This document shows, one piece after another, positions 36,451-44,995 of a stretch of 64,000 bases of DNA. A model generated the notes under the pieces. The model did no database searches. It was given only the letters and a program-made list of their open reading frames with translations, and was not told the DNA's origin. This stretch comes from Ignavibacteriales bacterium UBA1304 (GTDB lineage Bacteria > Bacteroidota > Ignavibacteria > Ignavibacteriales > Ignavibacteriaceae): contig DBTY01000004.1 of the NCBI GenBank assembly GCA_002307295.1, positions 124,001 to 188,000 on the forward strand, read 5' to 3'. The translations under genes were made by a program, and so were the position numbers. Positions within the stretch are counted from its first letter, which is position 1. Each line of letters begins with the position of its first letter.

Positions 36451-36807
36451 TTATAAATTAATAACAGGTAATTTAGTTGCTTGCCAGGCCGCAATACCGC
36501 CTGAAAGTTCTTTAACGCTAAACCCATTTTTCAAAAGGATTAACGCTGATTTTGCAGCCAGATTACACCAGACATCCCAGCAATAAACGACTATTGTTTT
36601 ATCCTTTGGTAATTCAGAGATTCTATTCTCCAATTCATTTTGAGGTATTTCAATAGCGTTTGATATTTTAACTTTTTTTAAATGAGCCGGAGCATTTCTT
36701 ACATCTACCAAAATAAACTGCTCTGGCTGTTGTTTACTTATTTGCAAATAGTCCATTGGACTAAGAGTATTTTCTACCCTTGCCTGAAAAAAATCATTTG
36801 AAGTCAT
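36451..36807 (-). CDS. Rhodanese-like domain protein
   Basis: The 118-residue protein is a single rhodanese domain with start at 36807, where AAGGA lies 8 bases upstream. The motif ending TIVVYCWDVWCNLAAKSALI holds the candidate catalytic Cys in VVYCWDVWC, and GISAWQ-like GGIAAWQATKLPV marks the C-terminus. It transfers sulfane sulfur or binds phosphate-like groups. A 20-residue in-frame extension upstream is unlikely. Confidence 0.85.
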   Translation of the reverse strand: MTSNDFFQARVENTLSPMDYLQISKQQPEQFILVDVRNAPAHLKKVKISNAIEIPQNELENRISELPKDKTIVVYCWDVWCNLAAKSALILLKNGFSVKELSGGIAAWQATKLPVINL

Positions 36808-37030
36808 AAATATATCCTTAATGTTTGTTTTATTTTGTCTTTGTGAAGATAGTTGGTATACATACAATATGCAAGCTTATTTTTCTTTCCTCTCAGCCTC
36901 AAACAAATAATTGAATTTTCCCTCTTTCACGGCAGCCAAGACCATTATAGATTGTAGGCGTAAATTGTATTATATTATTTGCTGCTTTTAACAACGTTTG
37001 TTCTATTTTGCAAATAAATTATTTAAACGC

Positions 37031-38086
37031 ATGAAAAAATTCTTAATAATTTTAATTCTGTTAGCCGGTTTAACCGAGCCTTTTGCCCAATCGAAAACAT
37101 GTAAGCGCATTGGATTAATGAATCCCACCGTAAAAAACCTTGAAAAAGTTTTATATTTTATTCACAAAGACCTTATACATGCCGATAGCTTTAAGATCAT
37201 CGGGGTATTAAGCAAAGCTCAGCAGGAAAGCTTCAAACATTCTTACGAATTTGCCGCTAAGCATACTAAGGATCATATTTCATTTGAAGTAATTCAGAAC
37301 GAAGTTCCGATTGATAGTTTGTTTTGCAATAACCAGTGTTCGCAGGAGTTCCTAAAAATATTTAACGAAACCGACGCGCTCCTCTTTTTTGGCGGAGACG
37401 ATATACCCCCCAGAATCTATGGCGAAAAAACTTTTATCACTACGGAGATGATTCCTAAAGAACAGAATTGGGAAATCTCCTTTTTGTACCATTTGACCGG
37501 AGGAGCTCAGAACGCCGATTACTCCCCGTTAATTGAACGCCGCCCCGACTACCTTATACTTGGCATCTGCCTTGGCATGCAGGAAATTAACGTTGCGGCA
37601 GGCGGAACTTTGTATCAGGATATCCCTTTCCAGATTTATAACCAGACGAACTTTCAGGAAATAACTGCGGCGCCGCTTGATAACCAGCATAAAAATTTCT
37701 GGCGTAAATCGGATAATACTTTAGACGAGTTATCGGGACTTACTTTTCATCACGTAAAAATATTAAGCGACGGTCCGTTAAATTTTGCAGGCATTAATCA
37801 GGCTCCATACGGCGTAAGCGTGCATCACCAGGCGGTTAAAGACTTAGGTAAAAATTATAAAATTTCGGCTACCTCGATGGATGGAAAAGTTATAGAAGGA
37901 ATTTATAACACTAAATACCCTAACGTCTACGCCATACAGTTCCATACCGACGTAACGGCTTTGTACGACGACGGCTCCAAATTTAACATAGCTCCAGATA
38001 AGGTTTTTGAGTTGGACGAAACAAGCAAACTTTTCCACATAGAATTCTGGAAAAACTTCAGCTCCCGCCTAAATGGGGAGAAGTAG
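37031..38086 (+). CDS. Secreted class I glutamine-amidotransferase-like (C26-like) protein
   Basis: The 351-residue protein starts at 37031 and has a signal peptide (about 1-20, ending EPFAQ). The nucleophile elbow is GICLGMQEINVAAGGTLYQD with Cys180, as in gamma-glutamyl-GABA hydrolases. The catalytic His lies in YAIQFHTDVTALYDD near 308, but the usual His-Pro-Glu is His-Thr-Asp here, so the third residue is replaced or displaced. Family members are normally cytosolic, so export is unusual. It may cleave gamma-glutamyl bonds in the periplasm or be a non-classical relative. Confidence 0.75.
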   Translation: MKKFLIILILLAGLTEPFAQSKTCKRIGLMNPTVKNLEKVLYFIHKDLIHADSFKIIGVLSKAQQESFKHSYEFAAKHTKDHISFEVIQNEVPIDSLFCNNQCSQEFLKIFNETDALLFFGGDDIPPRIYGEKTFITTEMIPKEQNWEISFLYHLTGGAQNADYSPLIERRPDYLILGICLGMQEINVAAGGTLYQDIPFQIYNQTNFQEITAAPLDNQHKNFWRKSDNTLDELSGLTFHHVKILSDGPLNFAGINQAPYGVSVHHQAVKDLGKNYKISATSMDGKVIEGIYNTKYPNVYAIQFHTDVTALYDDGSKFNIAPDKVFELDETSKLFHIEFWKNFSSRLNGEK

Positions 38087-38450
38087 AGAGAGTTTTATGG
38101 GAAGAATCGTTTTCTTGATAATAGACTTGTGTACGGATTTGTAAAGTGAAGACTACCAAATTACGCTAAACTTGAAGCAAGTTGGAAGGCTTATATAATA
38201 TTCTGAAATCACAACCATTACATATAAGCCGTCATTGGCAATAGGTCTGGTAAATGGACCATTTGTATTTGTAATACCATTTGAATTTCTTTATTCGAAT
38301 CATCAGTAATGAAAAACTATAGTTAAACCAATTATCATCACTTTTCCCTTTCCCAGTGATAAAATTCGGATGACTTTTTATCGCTTCTTTAGAGGGCTCT
38401 AAAACTAATGGAAACTCTTTACATAGACGTATGTTAGCGCTCTTAAATTT
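38087..38450. other. Gap holding gene debris
   Basis: These 364 bases are mostly explained by a degraded coding stretch on the minus strand (separate entry). The left 130 bases show no feature. Confidence 0.5.
38218..38445 (-). pseudogene. Frameshifted gene fragment of unknown family
   Basis: The minus strand reads KEFPLVLEPSKEAIKSHPNF, then ITGKGKSDDNWFNYS. After an A-run at 38312-38316 a different frame continues FFITDDSNKEIQMVLQIQMV, then HLPDLLPMTAYM and a stop at 38218. One missing base in the homopolymer would reconnect them. No start was found at the 5' end, which abuts the stop of the gene at 38451. It looks like the C-terminal end of a lost gene. I do not recognise the family. Confidence 0.5.
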
Positions 38451-39260
38451 TTATGATAATTTCATATTAGTCTTTCTTTTTATTTCATTTGCTATATCAG
38501 CTCTTTTAACTCTAATAATCTCATCAAATACTTTTTGGATAAATCCCGCTACAAAATATTGTGAATTTTCCTCTGGCACAATATCTTCGTCTAAACAATC
38601 TATATAATCGCTTGCCATCATATAATGGTCATTTAGATAGAATATATAAGCGAAATGTTGAATGAAGATGGCTTCAATATCCTTTGAAAAAACATCCAGG
38701 TATTTTGTCCTATTAGGATTATAAATTTCATTATCATTTAGAAGCAAGTTGTGATAAAAATTATAATGTGTATGATCATTACATCTGGTTCTTATTTTTT
38801 TATAGCTATCGTCTTTCTGAAGTAAATCATTAATAGGTTTGAGTCTAGGTGAGTCCTTAATATATTTAGATATTACTCTATATTCTGGTATTGTCTCTGT
38901 ACCTTTTCTCCAATTTTCAATTTGAGTAACTATAAAATTGTCTATGTTAAAATGGTCAATCAAGTAAAGACTGGCATAAATATTAATGATCGTTGAGTCA
39001 TAATATTTTCTTAATAACGCATAGCCATCATTAATTCTACCTTTTAATAAAACATCTTTTATTGATCCTAGAGTACCCCTAAGCGAAGAATATACGTAGG
39101 TATCTAGATTTAGCAAGGACTTTGTCCCTTGAGAAGACCAAAGCATAATTGAAAAAGACAATGAATTATAAAAATCAGAATAGTTCTCAAGTTGTTCAAA
39201 TATTTCATGCCCAGTGTAGTTTGACCCTAATTCATATTCTATTTTATCACTTAAATTCAT
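38451..39260 (-). CDS. Helical protein of unknown function with HEPN-like motif
   Basis: The 269-residue soluble, helical, AT-rich protein has no signal peptide. It contains KIRTRCNDHTHYNFYHNLLL near residue 155-175, where Arg and His five residues apart resemble the R-x4-6-H motif of HEPN RNases. Other conserved-looking stretches are GYALLRKYYDSTIINIYASL and HFAYIFYLNDHYMMASDYID. I recall similar proteins scattered among unrelated bacteria, without function. HEPN assignment is a guess from motif only. Confidence 0.5.
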   Translation of the reverse strand: MNLSDKIEYELGSNYTGHEIFEQLENYSDFYNSLSFSIMLWSSQGTKSLLNLDTYVYSSLRGTLGSIKDVLLKGRINDGYALLRKYYDSTIINIYASLYLIDHFNIDNFIVTQIENWRKGTETIPEYRVISKYIKDSPRLKPINDLLQKDDSYKKIRTRCNDHTHYNFYHNLLLNDNEIYNPNRTKYLDVFSKDIEAIFIQHFAYIFYLNDHYMMASDYIDCLDEDIVPEENSQYFVAGFIQKVFDEIIRVKRADIANEIKRKTNMKLS

Positions 39261-39345
39261 ATCACTGGCCTTTTCGCATTACATTTAATGAATTTCATGC
39301 ACAACCTAGTTAATAATAGATAATACTATTGCAATAACCATTTCT

Positions 39346-39379
39346 AATATAAACATTTATTACGCATTATTTGCCCATA
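39346..39379 (-). promoter_or_regulatory. Shared upstream element, copy A
   Basis: On the minus strand it reads GGGCAAATAATGCG, then TAATAAATGTTTATATT. It lies about 90 bases upstream of the gene at 38451. Related elements are at 41251, 43711 and 44405. Confidence 0.4.
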
Positions 39380-39417
39380 CAGCAGCATGCACATCCTCTT
39401 CTTTTGGGCAGGCGATA

Positions 39418-40158
39418 TTAGCGTTTGTCATAGTCTTCAGGTAAAGGCAAAGCGAAATCTTTCATTTTCTTCCTTGTAATCTTATTAGTGATTTTATAAT
39501 TATCCCGATTTAAGAACTGAATCATTATAGGATAATTACCTTTTTTATTCACATTAATAAGTCCATTTTCAGTATAGTTATACAAGTTATAGAGCCAATA
39601 ACTATGGTTCTTATAACTTACAAGAAACCTTGTTATAATCTCATAGTTTTTATCGCCGTCAAAATCGCGCTCTGGCTCATATTCGCCAAACATATCTAGG
39701 TAAGAAATTTTTGTGAAATTGCAATCTGGTTTTTGAAATAGATAAATTACGCGACAGTTCACGCCTAAACCACAACTCATATAAGGAATCATAAACTTCA
39801 CATCTGGAAGCCCGTCTCCATTTATATCGGCAACCTGAATTGGTAAATCGCCAGTTGGTGCGGGTATCCCAAACGGTTCAAAAAAATTCTGGATATGTTT
39901 ATTGTTTCTATAAATATCTATGTAAGAAGTATCTATATTATCATAGGTAAAAGTTATTTGAATTTTTAGCGAATCTTTATTTTCAAAAAAGTTTGGGATT
40001 GTCTTAGTGAAATATACTTCCCGCCTTCCTTCTGACGTATCATCCCGTATCCAGTCTCCATATTCCTTGTATGAAATAGCCGGGTATTTCGTAAAAGGCT
40101 CTTGGCCTTTCAGAACCCCAGTAATTAAAATCAGCATAAGCATTAAAGTTACTTTCAT
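39418..40158 (-). CDS. Secreted protein with FG-GAP/VCBS-like motif
   Basis: The 246-residue protein has a signal peptide (about 1-18, ending LKGQ). The motif IQVADINGDGLPDVKFMIPY matches a calcium-binding FG-GAP/VCBS-type loop, with a second weaker version DFDGDKNYEIITRF. The function is unknown. It is a single minus-strand gene. Confidence 0.55.
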   Translation of the reverse strand: MKVTLMLMLILITGVLKGQEPFTKYPAISYKEYGDWIRDDTSEGRREVYFTKTIPNFFENKDSLKIQITFTYDNIDTSYIDIYRNNKHIQNFFEPFGIPAPTGDLPIQVADINGDGLPDVKFMIPYMSCGLGVNCRVIYLFQKPDCNFTKISYLDMFGEYEPERDFDGDKNYEIITRFLVSYKNHSYWLYNLYNYTENGLINVNKKGNYPIMIQFLNRDNYKITNKITRKKMKDFALPLPEDYDKR

Positions 40159-40276
40159 TTTGCATTACCCCAAACTGTTTAGTAAATAATTTCCTTTTTA
40201 CGAACATCAACGAGAACCGAGCTTGTTTAGCGCTCCGCAACCCGCATAGTTTATGCTATGGAGATATATCTATTTA

Positions 40277-41122
40277 TTACTTCGGCATAAAACGGGAAAG
40301 GTCGTCTTCTTTTTTCTCAACGACGGGAGGCGCAAACAGATTGCCGATTAAATCTTTTTCTGTAATATACGGCGCTAATCTTTTTGTTAAATTTGGATGC
40401 GTCGATACTTTTTCCGCAAACCATTTCCAGAATCCGTCTTCGGTTTTATCCTGATCTAAATACTCGTTAACGTTTACTTTTTTATAAATGCCTTTGCCCG
40501 AAGCCAGCAGCAGCAATCCGCCTTTAACCCCTTTGGGCGCTAACGTATAGCCTATATTATCGCTTGTGTACTCGCACGCACGCGAATAAGCCGTACGTAA
40601 AAATGGCACTATGCATGAGGGAATTAATATCAGACTCTTTAACATGTGGTTGCGTTTAATATGCCCTAATTCGTGCCCAATAATAAACTCTAAGATAGCC
40701 TCGTCCTGCTCGTAAGCCGCTTCTACTATCTCGGAATAAAGGACAATATAATTATGCCCAAAAAATCTTGCGGCAAATGCATTTAAAATACCGCCGGATT
40801 GCAATATATATACGCTGGGAACAGCTTTAAGCCTTAACAGCTCCGATTGTTTTTCAACAATGCTATAAATATCCGGGAACTGCTTTTTGCTTAATTTTAC
40901 CGCGTTGCCTTTAATGTGCCCAATTAAAATACCAAATCTGAAAAACAGGTACACAATAATAAAAGCCGCATATGCATAACAGATATAAACTGATCTCATC
41001 GCCGGATTATCAGAATCAAATGTATTTACTATCAGAAGTCCTAATAAACAATACGCCACTAGACTAACAAATAATCTTACATAAAAATAAATGTTCTCCC
41101 TGCCGTTTACTTTGTAATCCAT
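40277..41122 (-). CDS. M48-family membrane metallopeptidase
   Basis: This 281-residue protein has two N-terminal membrane segments (about 12-34 and 45-68) and the zinc motif HELGHIKRNH at residues 150-159. The third ligand is probably the Glu in RACEYTSDNIG near 193. The C-terminus has STHPNLTKRLAPY, typical of the HtpX/Ste24 group. It probably degrades damaged membrane proteins. Confidence 0.9.
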   Translation of the reverse strand: MDYKVNGRENIYFYVRLFVSLVAYCLLGLLIVNTFDSDNPAMRSVYICYAYAAFIIVYLFFRFGILIGHIKGNAVKLSKKQFPDIYSIVEKQSELLRLKAVPSVYILQSGGILNAFAARFFGHNYIVLYSEIVEAAYEQDEAILEFIIGHELGHIKRNHMLKSLILIPSCIVPFLRTAYSRACEYTSDNIGYTLAPKGVKGGLLLLASGKGIYKKVNVNEYLDQDKTEDGFWKWFAEKVSTHPNLTKRLAPYITEKDLIGNLFAPPVVEKKEDDLSRFMPK

Positions 41123-41250
41123 ATTGAATCCATAATTTTATTTTAGAAGTTAATTGTTTTTTTATCTCTGTTATGCGAGGCCCCAACAACGATCATCCGC
41201 CATGCAATTATAAAAATAATTACAACTAATAACTTATATTTTATGATTAT

Positions 41251-41282
41251 AAATATCAACATTTGGCGCAAATTATTTGCGC
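41251..41282 (-). promoter_or_regulatory. Shared upstream element, copy B, with hairpin
   Basis: The minus strand reads GCGCAAATAATTTGCGC, a perfect 7-base hairpin, then CAAATGTTGATATTT, which matches copies A, C and D. It lies about 130 bases before the M48 gene start and also just past the GNAT gene end. Confidence 0.4.
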
Positions 41283-41330
41283 AGGCTACTGCGCCCCGCG
41301 CTGTTTTTGTAAAAGCGCTGGTAGCGGCGG

Positions 41331-42107
41331 TTATTTATTTTTTTCCTGTCTCAGTATATTTTCAAAACGGGTTCTGCTAATGTAATGGTCGGCCAAAAGC
41401 TTTCCGTCTTTTAACAGGCTAAATGTTCCAAATCCCGAAGGAGCTTTTTGCGCTTCTTCGGGCGTTTGCAGCTTTAATATAGTCAGTTCAATTCCATGTT
41501 CTGCGGCGGATTGTTTGATGTCTGTAACTGATTTTTCGTGCCAGGGACACTGGTCGGAATAAACCAAGTTCCAGCCCAGATATGTTTTCTGTTCTTTTGT
41601 CCAGTCGATAAACTTTGGAGTTTTGGCTTTTGCGTCAAATGATTTAACCATTAATTCAAAGCGGTCAAGTTTATCGGCGGCGCTAAAATTATTCTTTTCA
41701 TAAAGAGTTTTATTGGCCATCCATGGACCCTCGCTGCACATGGCGCAAACGCCCGACTTTCCATTTTTCTTTGCGTCAGCTTCGCATTGTTCTATTAGAT
41801 AGCTCCCGACTCCCTTTCCTTTCGCTTCCTTTGCAAACAAAGCAATGCACTGAATAAAGTAAAAGTTATCGGCCTTAACCGGCCGCCATGCCTGTTCAGA
41901 CGGGGCGTATTCAATAAAGCCAATTTGTTTACCGGCATTGTCGGCGGCAATTTTAATTTTCAGTCCGTTATTAATTTTAGTTTTGAACCACTCGATCTTG
42001 GCGCTATAGCCCGCCGATTTTTTATCCCTGATACAATAGATTCCTGTTTCAGAAACGTTGTCTGCCGATACGTCTATAATGTTTATGTCAGTATTTTTCT
42101 TTGCCAT
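41331..42107 (-). CDS. GNAT acetyltransferase fused to YoaP-like domain
   Basis: The 258-residue protein has an N-terminal GNAT domain (about 15-150) with acetyl-CoA site AKEAKGKGVGSYLIEQCEAD. A C-terminal YoaP-like thioredoxin-type domain (about 180-255) has LVYSDQCPWHEKSVTDIKQS, where a single Cys replaces the usual Cys pair. YoaP-type proteins are yet to be assigned a clear substrate. It is not clearly in an operon. Confidence 0.85.
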   Translation of the reverse strand: MAKKNTDINIIDVSADNVSETGIYCIRDKKSAGYSAKIEWFKTKINNGLKIKIAADNAGKQIGFIEYAPSEQAWRPVKADNFYFIQCIALFAKEAKGKGVGSYLIEQCEADAKKNGKSGVCAMCSEGPWMANKTLYEKNNFSAADKLDRFELMVKSFDAKAKTPKFIDWTKEQKTYLGWNLVYSDQCPWHEKSVTDIKQSAAEHGIELTILKLQTPEEAQKAPSGFGTFSLLKDGKLLADHYISRTRFENILRQEKNK

Positions 42108-42174
42108 TATCCTAATTGTTTTTATAATTTTAAGAGCATATCGCGTTGGGAATATGAATATATAACGGATTAAT

Positions 42175-42585
42175 TTACTGTTTACAATTCAAACAAAATC
42201 CCCGATGTACGCATATTGTTCCTCCGCAGCTATTACAAAGCCATCTGTCATGTTCTTCTTTTATAAATTTGTCAAAACCGTTTGCCTTAATGTTTTCAAG
42301 ATTATCAAGCATGCTCATTTTGTATTTAGTTCTGTATCTCTTGTCAAGTTGCTTTAGTCTTGCGCATGGAAACTTTTGACAGTCGTAACAAAATTTTGAG
42401 TCCAGCGTATTTAATATTTCACAATTTCTGATAACGCAATTAGCGCGGCCTTTTGGCTTATTATCATTTGGAGCCCAACAGCCTTTGCATTTGTTTTTAT
42501 CGCGAAGATAGGCCAAGCATATTCCGCAGTTCATGCCGCAAGGCGCAATCTGACTCTTTTGCATTACATTGTTTTCGTTTTTCAT
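42175..42585 (-). CDS. DUF3795 Cys-rich protein
   Basis: The 136-residue protein holds many Cys: IAPCGMNCGICLAYL, KCKGCWAPND, ANCVIRNCEIL, FCYDCQKFPCARL and LCNSCGGTICVHRGFCLNC. This matches DUF3795, likely a zinc- or iron-sulfur-binding protein. The start at MQKSQIAPCG (residue 8) is an alternative. Function unknown. Confidence 0.85.
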   Translation of the reverse strand: MKNENNVMQKSQIAPCGMNCGICLAYLRDKNKCKGCWAPNDNKPKGRANCVIRNCEILNTLDSKFCYDCQKFPCARLKQLDKRYRTKYKMSMLDNLENIKANGFDKFIKEEHDRWLCNSCGGTICVHRGFCLNCKQ

Positions 42586-42706
42586 AAGAGCTCTTTAGGC
42601 TTTGTATAATCCTTATTGCAATTTTTTTATTTCGCGCAGCAAATTCAAGACTATCTGTAATGGAATTTAATAATGTTTATTCTGCATTTAACTTTTTAAC
42701 TAAAAA

Positions 42707-43705
42707 TTACTCCGCCGTAATTCCTATTGTTTTCAGCCATGTTTCCACTAATTGCGGCCAGCCGGTAATGGGCAGTTTTGTGCGGCGCAGCCCAAACGCA
42801 TGCCCGCCATGCGCATACAAATGCATCTCTACGGGAACCTTAGCGTTCTTTAATCCAATGTAGTAAACAAGAGCCTGGTTTACGTTATCCACGTAATCGT
42901 CCTCTGCCTGAAGCAAAAACGTAGGAGGCGTTTTGCTATTAATATTATTTGCTATATCCGGATTCAGCTCAAATTTTTCCTCGTCAATCCACAAATGCCC
43001 CGGATAAAGAGCTGCTGCAAAATCGGGGCGACAGCTAACTTTATCGGCTTCGTCAACAATGGGGTACGAACGCTTTTCAAAATGAACGCTTATATCGGCT
43101 ACCAGATGTCCCCCGGCCGAAAACCCAAGTACGCCAATTTTGTTCGGATTGATATGCCATTCCGCTGCGTGGAAGCGCACAAGCCCCAGCGCTCTTTGCG
43201 CGTCTTCCTGCGCCATTGGGGCTTTTGGATAGACCTGGCGTTTAAGCTTTTTATCCCAGTGCGGCCCGGTAAAAGGAACGCGGTATTTCAGCAGCACAGC
43301 CGTAATTCCCTTAGACGTCAGCCAGTCGCAAATCTCTGTTCCTTCAAGATCAATAGCCAATATCTCGTATCCTCCGCCGGGATACACCATTACCGCGGCG
43401 CCAGTATTTTTTCCCTTTGGCGGATAGACAGTAATCGTCGGCTGCGAAACATTTTCCACATAAATCCAAGGCTTGCCGGCGACTAATTCCTTAGTTTCCG
43501 TTTTCGTAACTTCCGGGCCTGCCGCAGGCTGCGCATCAGGCGGAGTTCCCGGCCATATTGGAATTTGCTTTTGCCCCTGCGACGGCGGCCATGCAGGTTT
43601 TTGTTTGTTTTGACCATCGCACGAAAACACAAAACAGAGCGCAACAATCAATAGCGTTATTGCAACTATTAATCTTTTTTTATAATGTGATTTAACAAAG
43701 GTCAT
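42707..43705 (-). CDS. Alpha/beta hydrolase, acetyl-esterase-like (BD-FAE type)
   Basis: The 332-residue enzyme starts at 43705, with AGGAA 5 bases upstream. The N-terminus has a hydrophobic segment ending VFSCDG, so it may be a lipoprotein with Cys29. The oxyanion loop is VYPGGGY, the nucleophile Ser196 is in GFSAGGH, Asp lies in AEDDYVDN and His in HGGHAFGLR. Such enzymes remove acetyl or feruloyl groups from xylan side chains. This suits the GH51 enzyme in the window. Confidence 0.85.
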   Translation of the reverse strand: MTFVKSHYKKRLIVAITLLIVALCFVFSCDGQNKQKPAWPPSQGQKQIPIWPGTPPDAQPAAGPEVTKTETKELVAGKPWIYVENVSQPTITVYPPKGKNTGAAVMVYPGGGYEILAIDLEGTEICDWLTSKGITAVLLKYRVPFTGPHWDKKLKRQVYPKAPMAQEDAQRALGLVRFHAAEWHINPNKIGVLGFSAGGHLVADISVHFEKRSYPIVDEADKVSCRPDFAAALYPGHLWIDEEKFELNPDIANNINSKTPPTFLLQAEDDYVDNVNQALVYYIGLKNAKVPVEMHLYAHGGHAFGLRRTKLPITGWPQLVETWLKTIGITAE

Positions 43706-43710
43706 AATCG

Positions 43711-43745
43711 TTCCTATTATAAACATTTATAAAAGAATTGCATAT
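43711..43745 (-). promoter_or_regulatory. Shared upstream element, copy C
   Basis: The minus strand reads TATGCAATTC, then TTTTATAAATGTTTATAATAGG, ending at the ribosome site of the hydrolase gene. It matches copy A over the AAATGTTTATA part. Confidence 0.35.
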
Positions 43746-43757
43746 AGCGTGTTGAGT

Positions 43758-44303
43758 TCAACCATTATATATTTTATAATAATCCCAGTTGAGTATATCT
43801 TTTACTTCTCTTGAACTGTCCGATTTAATAAATTCAGTTAATATTTTTATCGCTTGTTCCAAATTATCAGCAGTGCAAAATCCCTTTCTCCATTCTAAAT
43901 TATTTTCTTTTGACGACCAAGGAAATACAACTTTCTTACCATTTTTTTCAAACCAAGCACACAGTTTAAAATAATCCCCTGGGTTGGGGATACGCGCTTT
44001 AAATGTGAATGTTGGAATATTTGATTTTTTAAATATTTCGATAACCTTATACTCTTCTATTTCATCATCCCTAAACTTTTGTTTGCCTATGGGACCCGCA
44101 ACTTTTACAACATCTAGATAAGAATATCCTGTCTCAGGCTTAGGTATACTCTCTAAAATTGCTAACCCATTTTTTACTTTTCCATAAACCTGATTTTTAG
44201 TATCATCAAGAATCACAGCAACTAACCATTTGTCAGGGGTTTTCCAAAATTGCCTGTCTTTTTTTTTCAAAAACCAATCATTTATTTTTTTAGTAAATTC
44301 CAT
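43758..44303 (-). CDS. Cytosolic protein of unknown function
   Basis: Starting at the ATG of 44303 (MEFTKKIND...) the protein has 181 residues; an upstream ATG at 44330 would add 9. It has no signal peptide. Trp-rich segments DRQFWKTPDKWLVAVILDDT and PWSSKENNLEWRKGFCTADN stand out, with Cys in FKLCAWFEKNG. I do not recognise the family. It is a lone gene with a shared upstream element before it. Confidence 0.5.
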   Translation of the reverse strand: MEFTKKINDWFLKKKDRQFWKTPDKWLVAVILDDTKNQVYGKVKNGLAILESIPKPETGYSYLDVVKVAGPIGKQKFRDDEIEEYKVIEIFKKSNIPTFTFKARIPNPGDYFKLCAWFEKNGKKVVFPWSSKENNLEWRKGFCTADNLEQAIKILTEFIKSDSSREVKDILNWDYYKIYNG

Positions 44304-44404
44304 ACAGCATGTCCCGTTTTTAAATTGCACCCATAAAATATCATACTCAATGAAGGTATAAATGTAGTTAAAATATTGATTATAATATTGGAAATATCAT
44401 TTAA

Positions 44405-44434
44405 AATATCAACATTTATTGCGTATTGTCCGTA
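44405..44434 (-). promoter_or_regulatory. Shared upstream element, copy D
   Basis: The minus strand reads GGACAATACGCAATAAATG, then TTGATATTT. It lies about 100 bases upstream of the gene starting at 44303. It is the closest match to copy A. Confidence 0.4.
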
Positions 44435-44543
44435 TAATTTGAATAAATTAATACTTTTGTAAGGCTTTAAACATTAGCTAAAACTAGCTGTGATAATTAT
44501 AGGAGTTTTAAAGAGAAACAAATATTATCCGCCCCGCCTAAAA

Positions 44544-44574
44544 AACTTTTGATGGGTAAAGTTCCTCAAAAGTT
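44544..44574 (-). terminator. Terminator after the sensor kinase operon
   Basis: AACTTTTGA (44544-44552) pairs with TCAAAAGTT (44566-44574), and on the minus strand the stem is followed by TTTT. It lies 53 bases past the receiver gene stop. The whole gap of about 320 bases to 44303 holds this, element D and no gene. Confidence 0.65.
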
Positions 44575-44626
44575 CTTTTACTAAATAATTGGCTGCATTA
44601 TATTAGTCGTAAATATTCTGTTAATA

Positions 44627-44995
44627 CTATTTTAATGCTTCGTCAATAACCGCTTCTAGATCGCCCATGTTGTAAGGTTTGCTGAAATATTTTTCAATAA
44701 GCTTATCGTTCAAAGCGTCTGAAATTTCTTCAGTAATAGAGTAACCAGTCAGGATATAAAATATAACGTTGGGGAATTCACTTTTTGCTATTTTTATAAA
44801 CTCAATACCGTTCATGCCTGGCATTTTCATGTCGGTAAGTACTATTTTAATTTCCGGCGTCACTTTAAGTTTATCCAAACCTTCGCTGCCAGATTCAGCC
44901 GTAATTACATCGTACTTTGCGCCAAAATTAATTTCAAAAAGATCAAGATTCATCGGCTCATCATCGACGCAAAGCAAAGTAGTTTTTTTGTTCAT
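44627..44995 (-). CDS. Single-domain response regulator
   Basis: The 122-residue receiver domain has LLCVDDEPMNLD, phospho-acceptor Asp in IVLTDMKMPGMNG and Lys in YFSKPYNMGDLE. There is no output domain. Its ATG overlaps the kinase stop by 4 bases, so it is the translationally coupled partner. It probably relays phosphate onward or acts as a phosphate sink. Confidence 0.93.
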   Translation of the reverse strand: MNKKTTLLCVDDEPMNLDLFEINFGAKYDVITAESGSEGLDKLKVTPEIKIVLTDMKMPGMNGIEFIKIAKSEFPNVIFYILTGYSITEEISDALNDKLIEKYFSKPYNMGDLEAVIDEALK

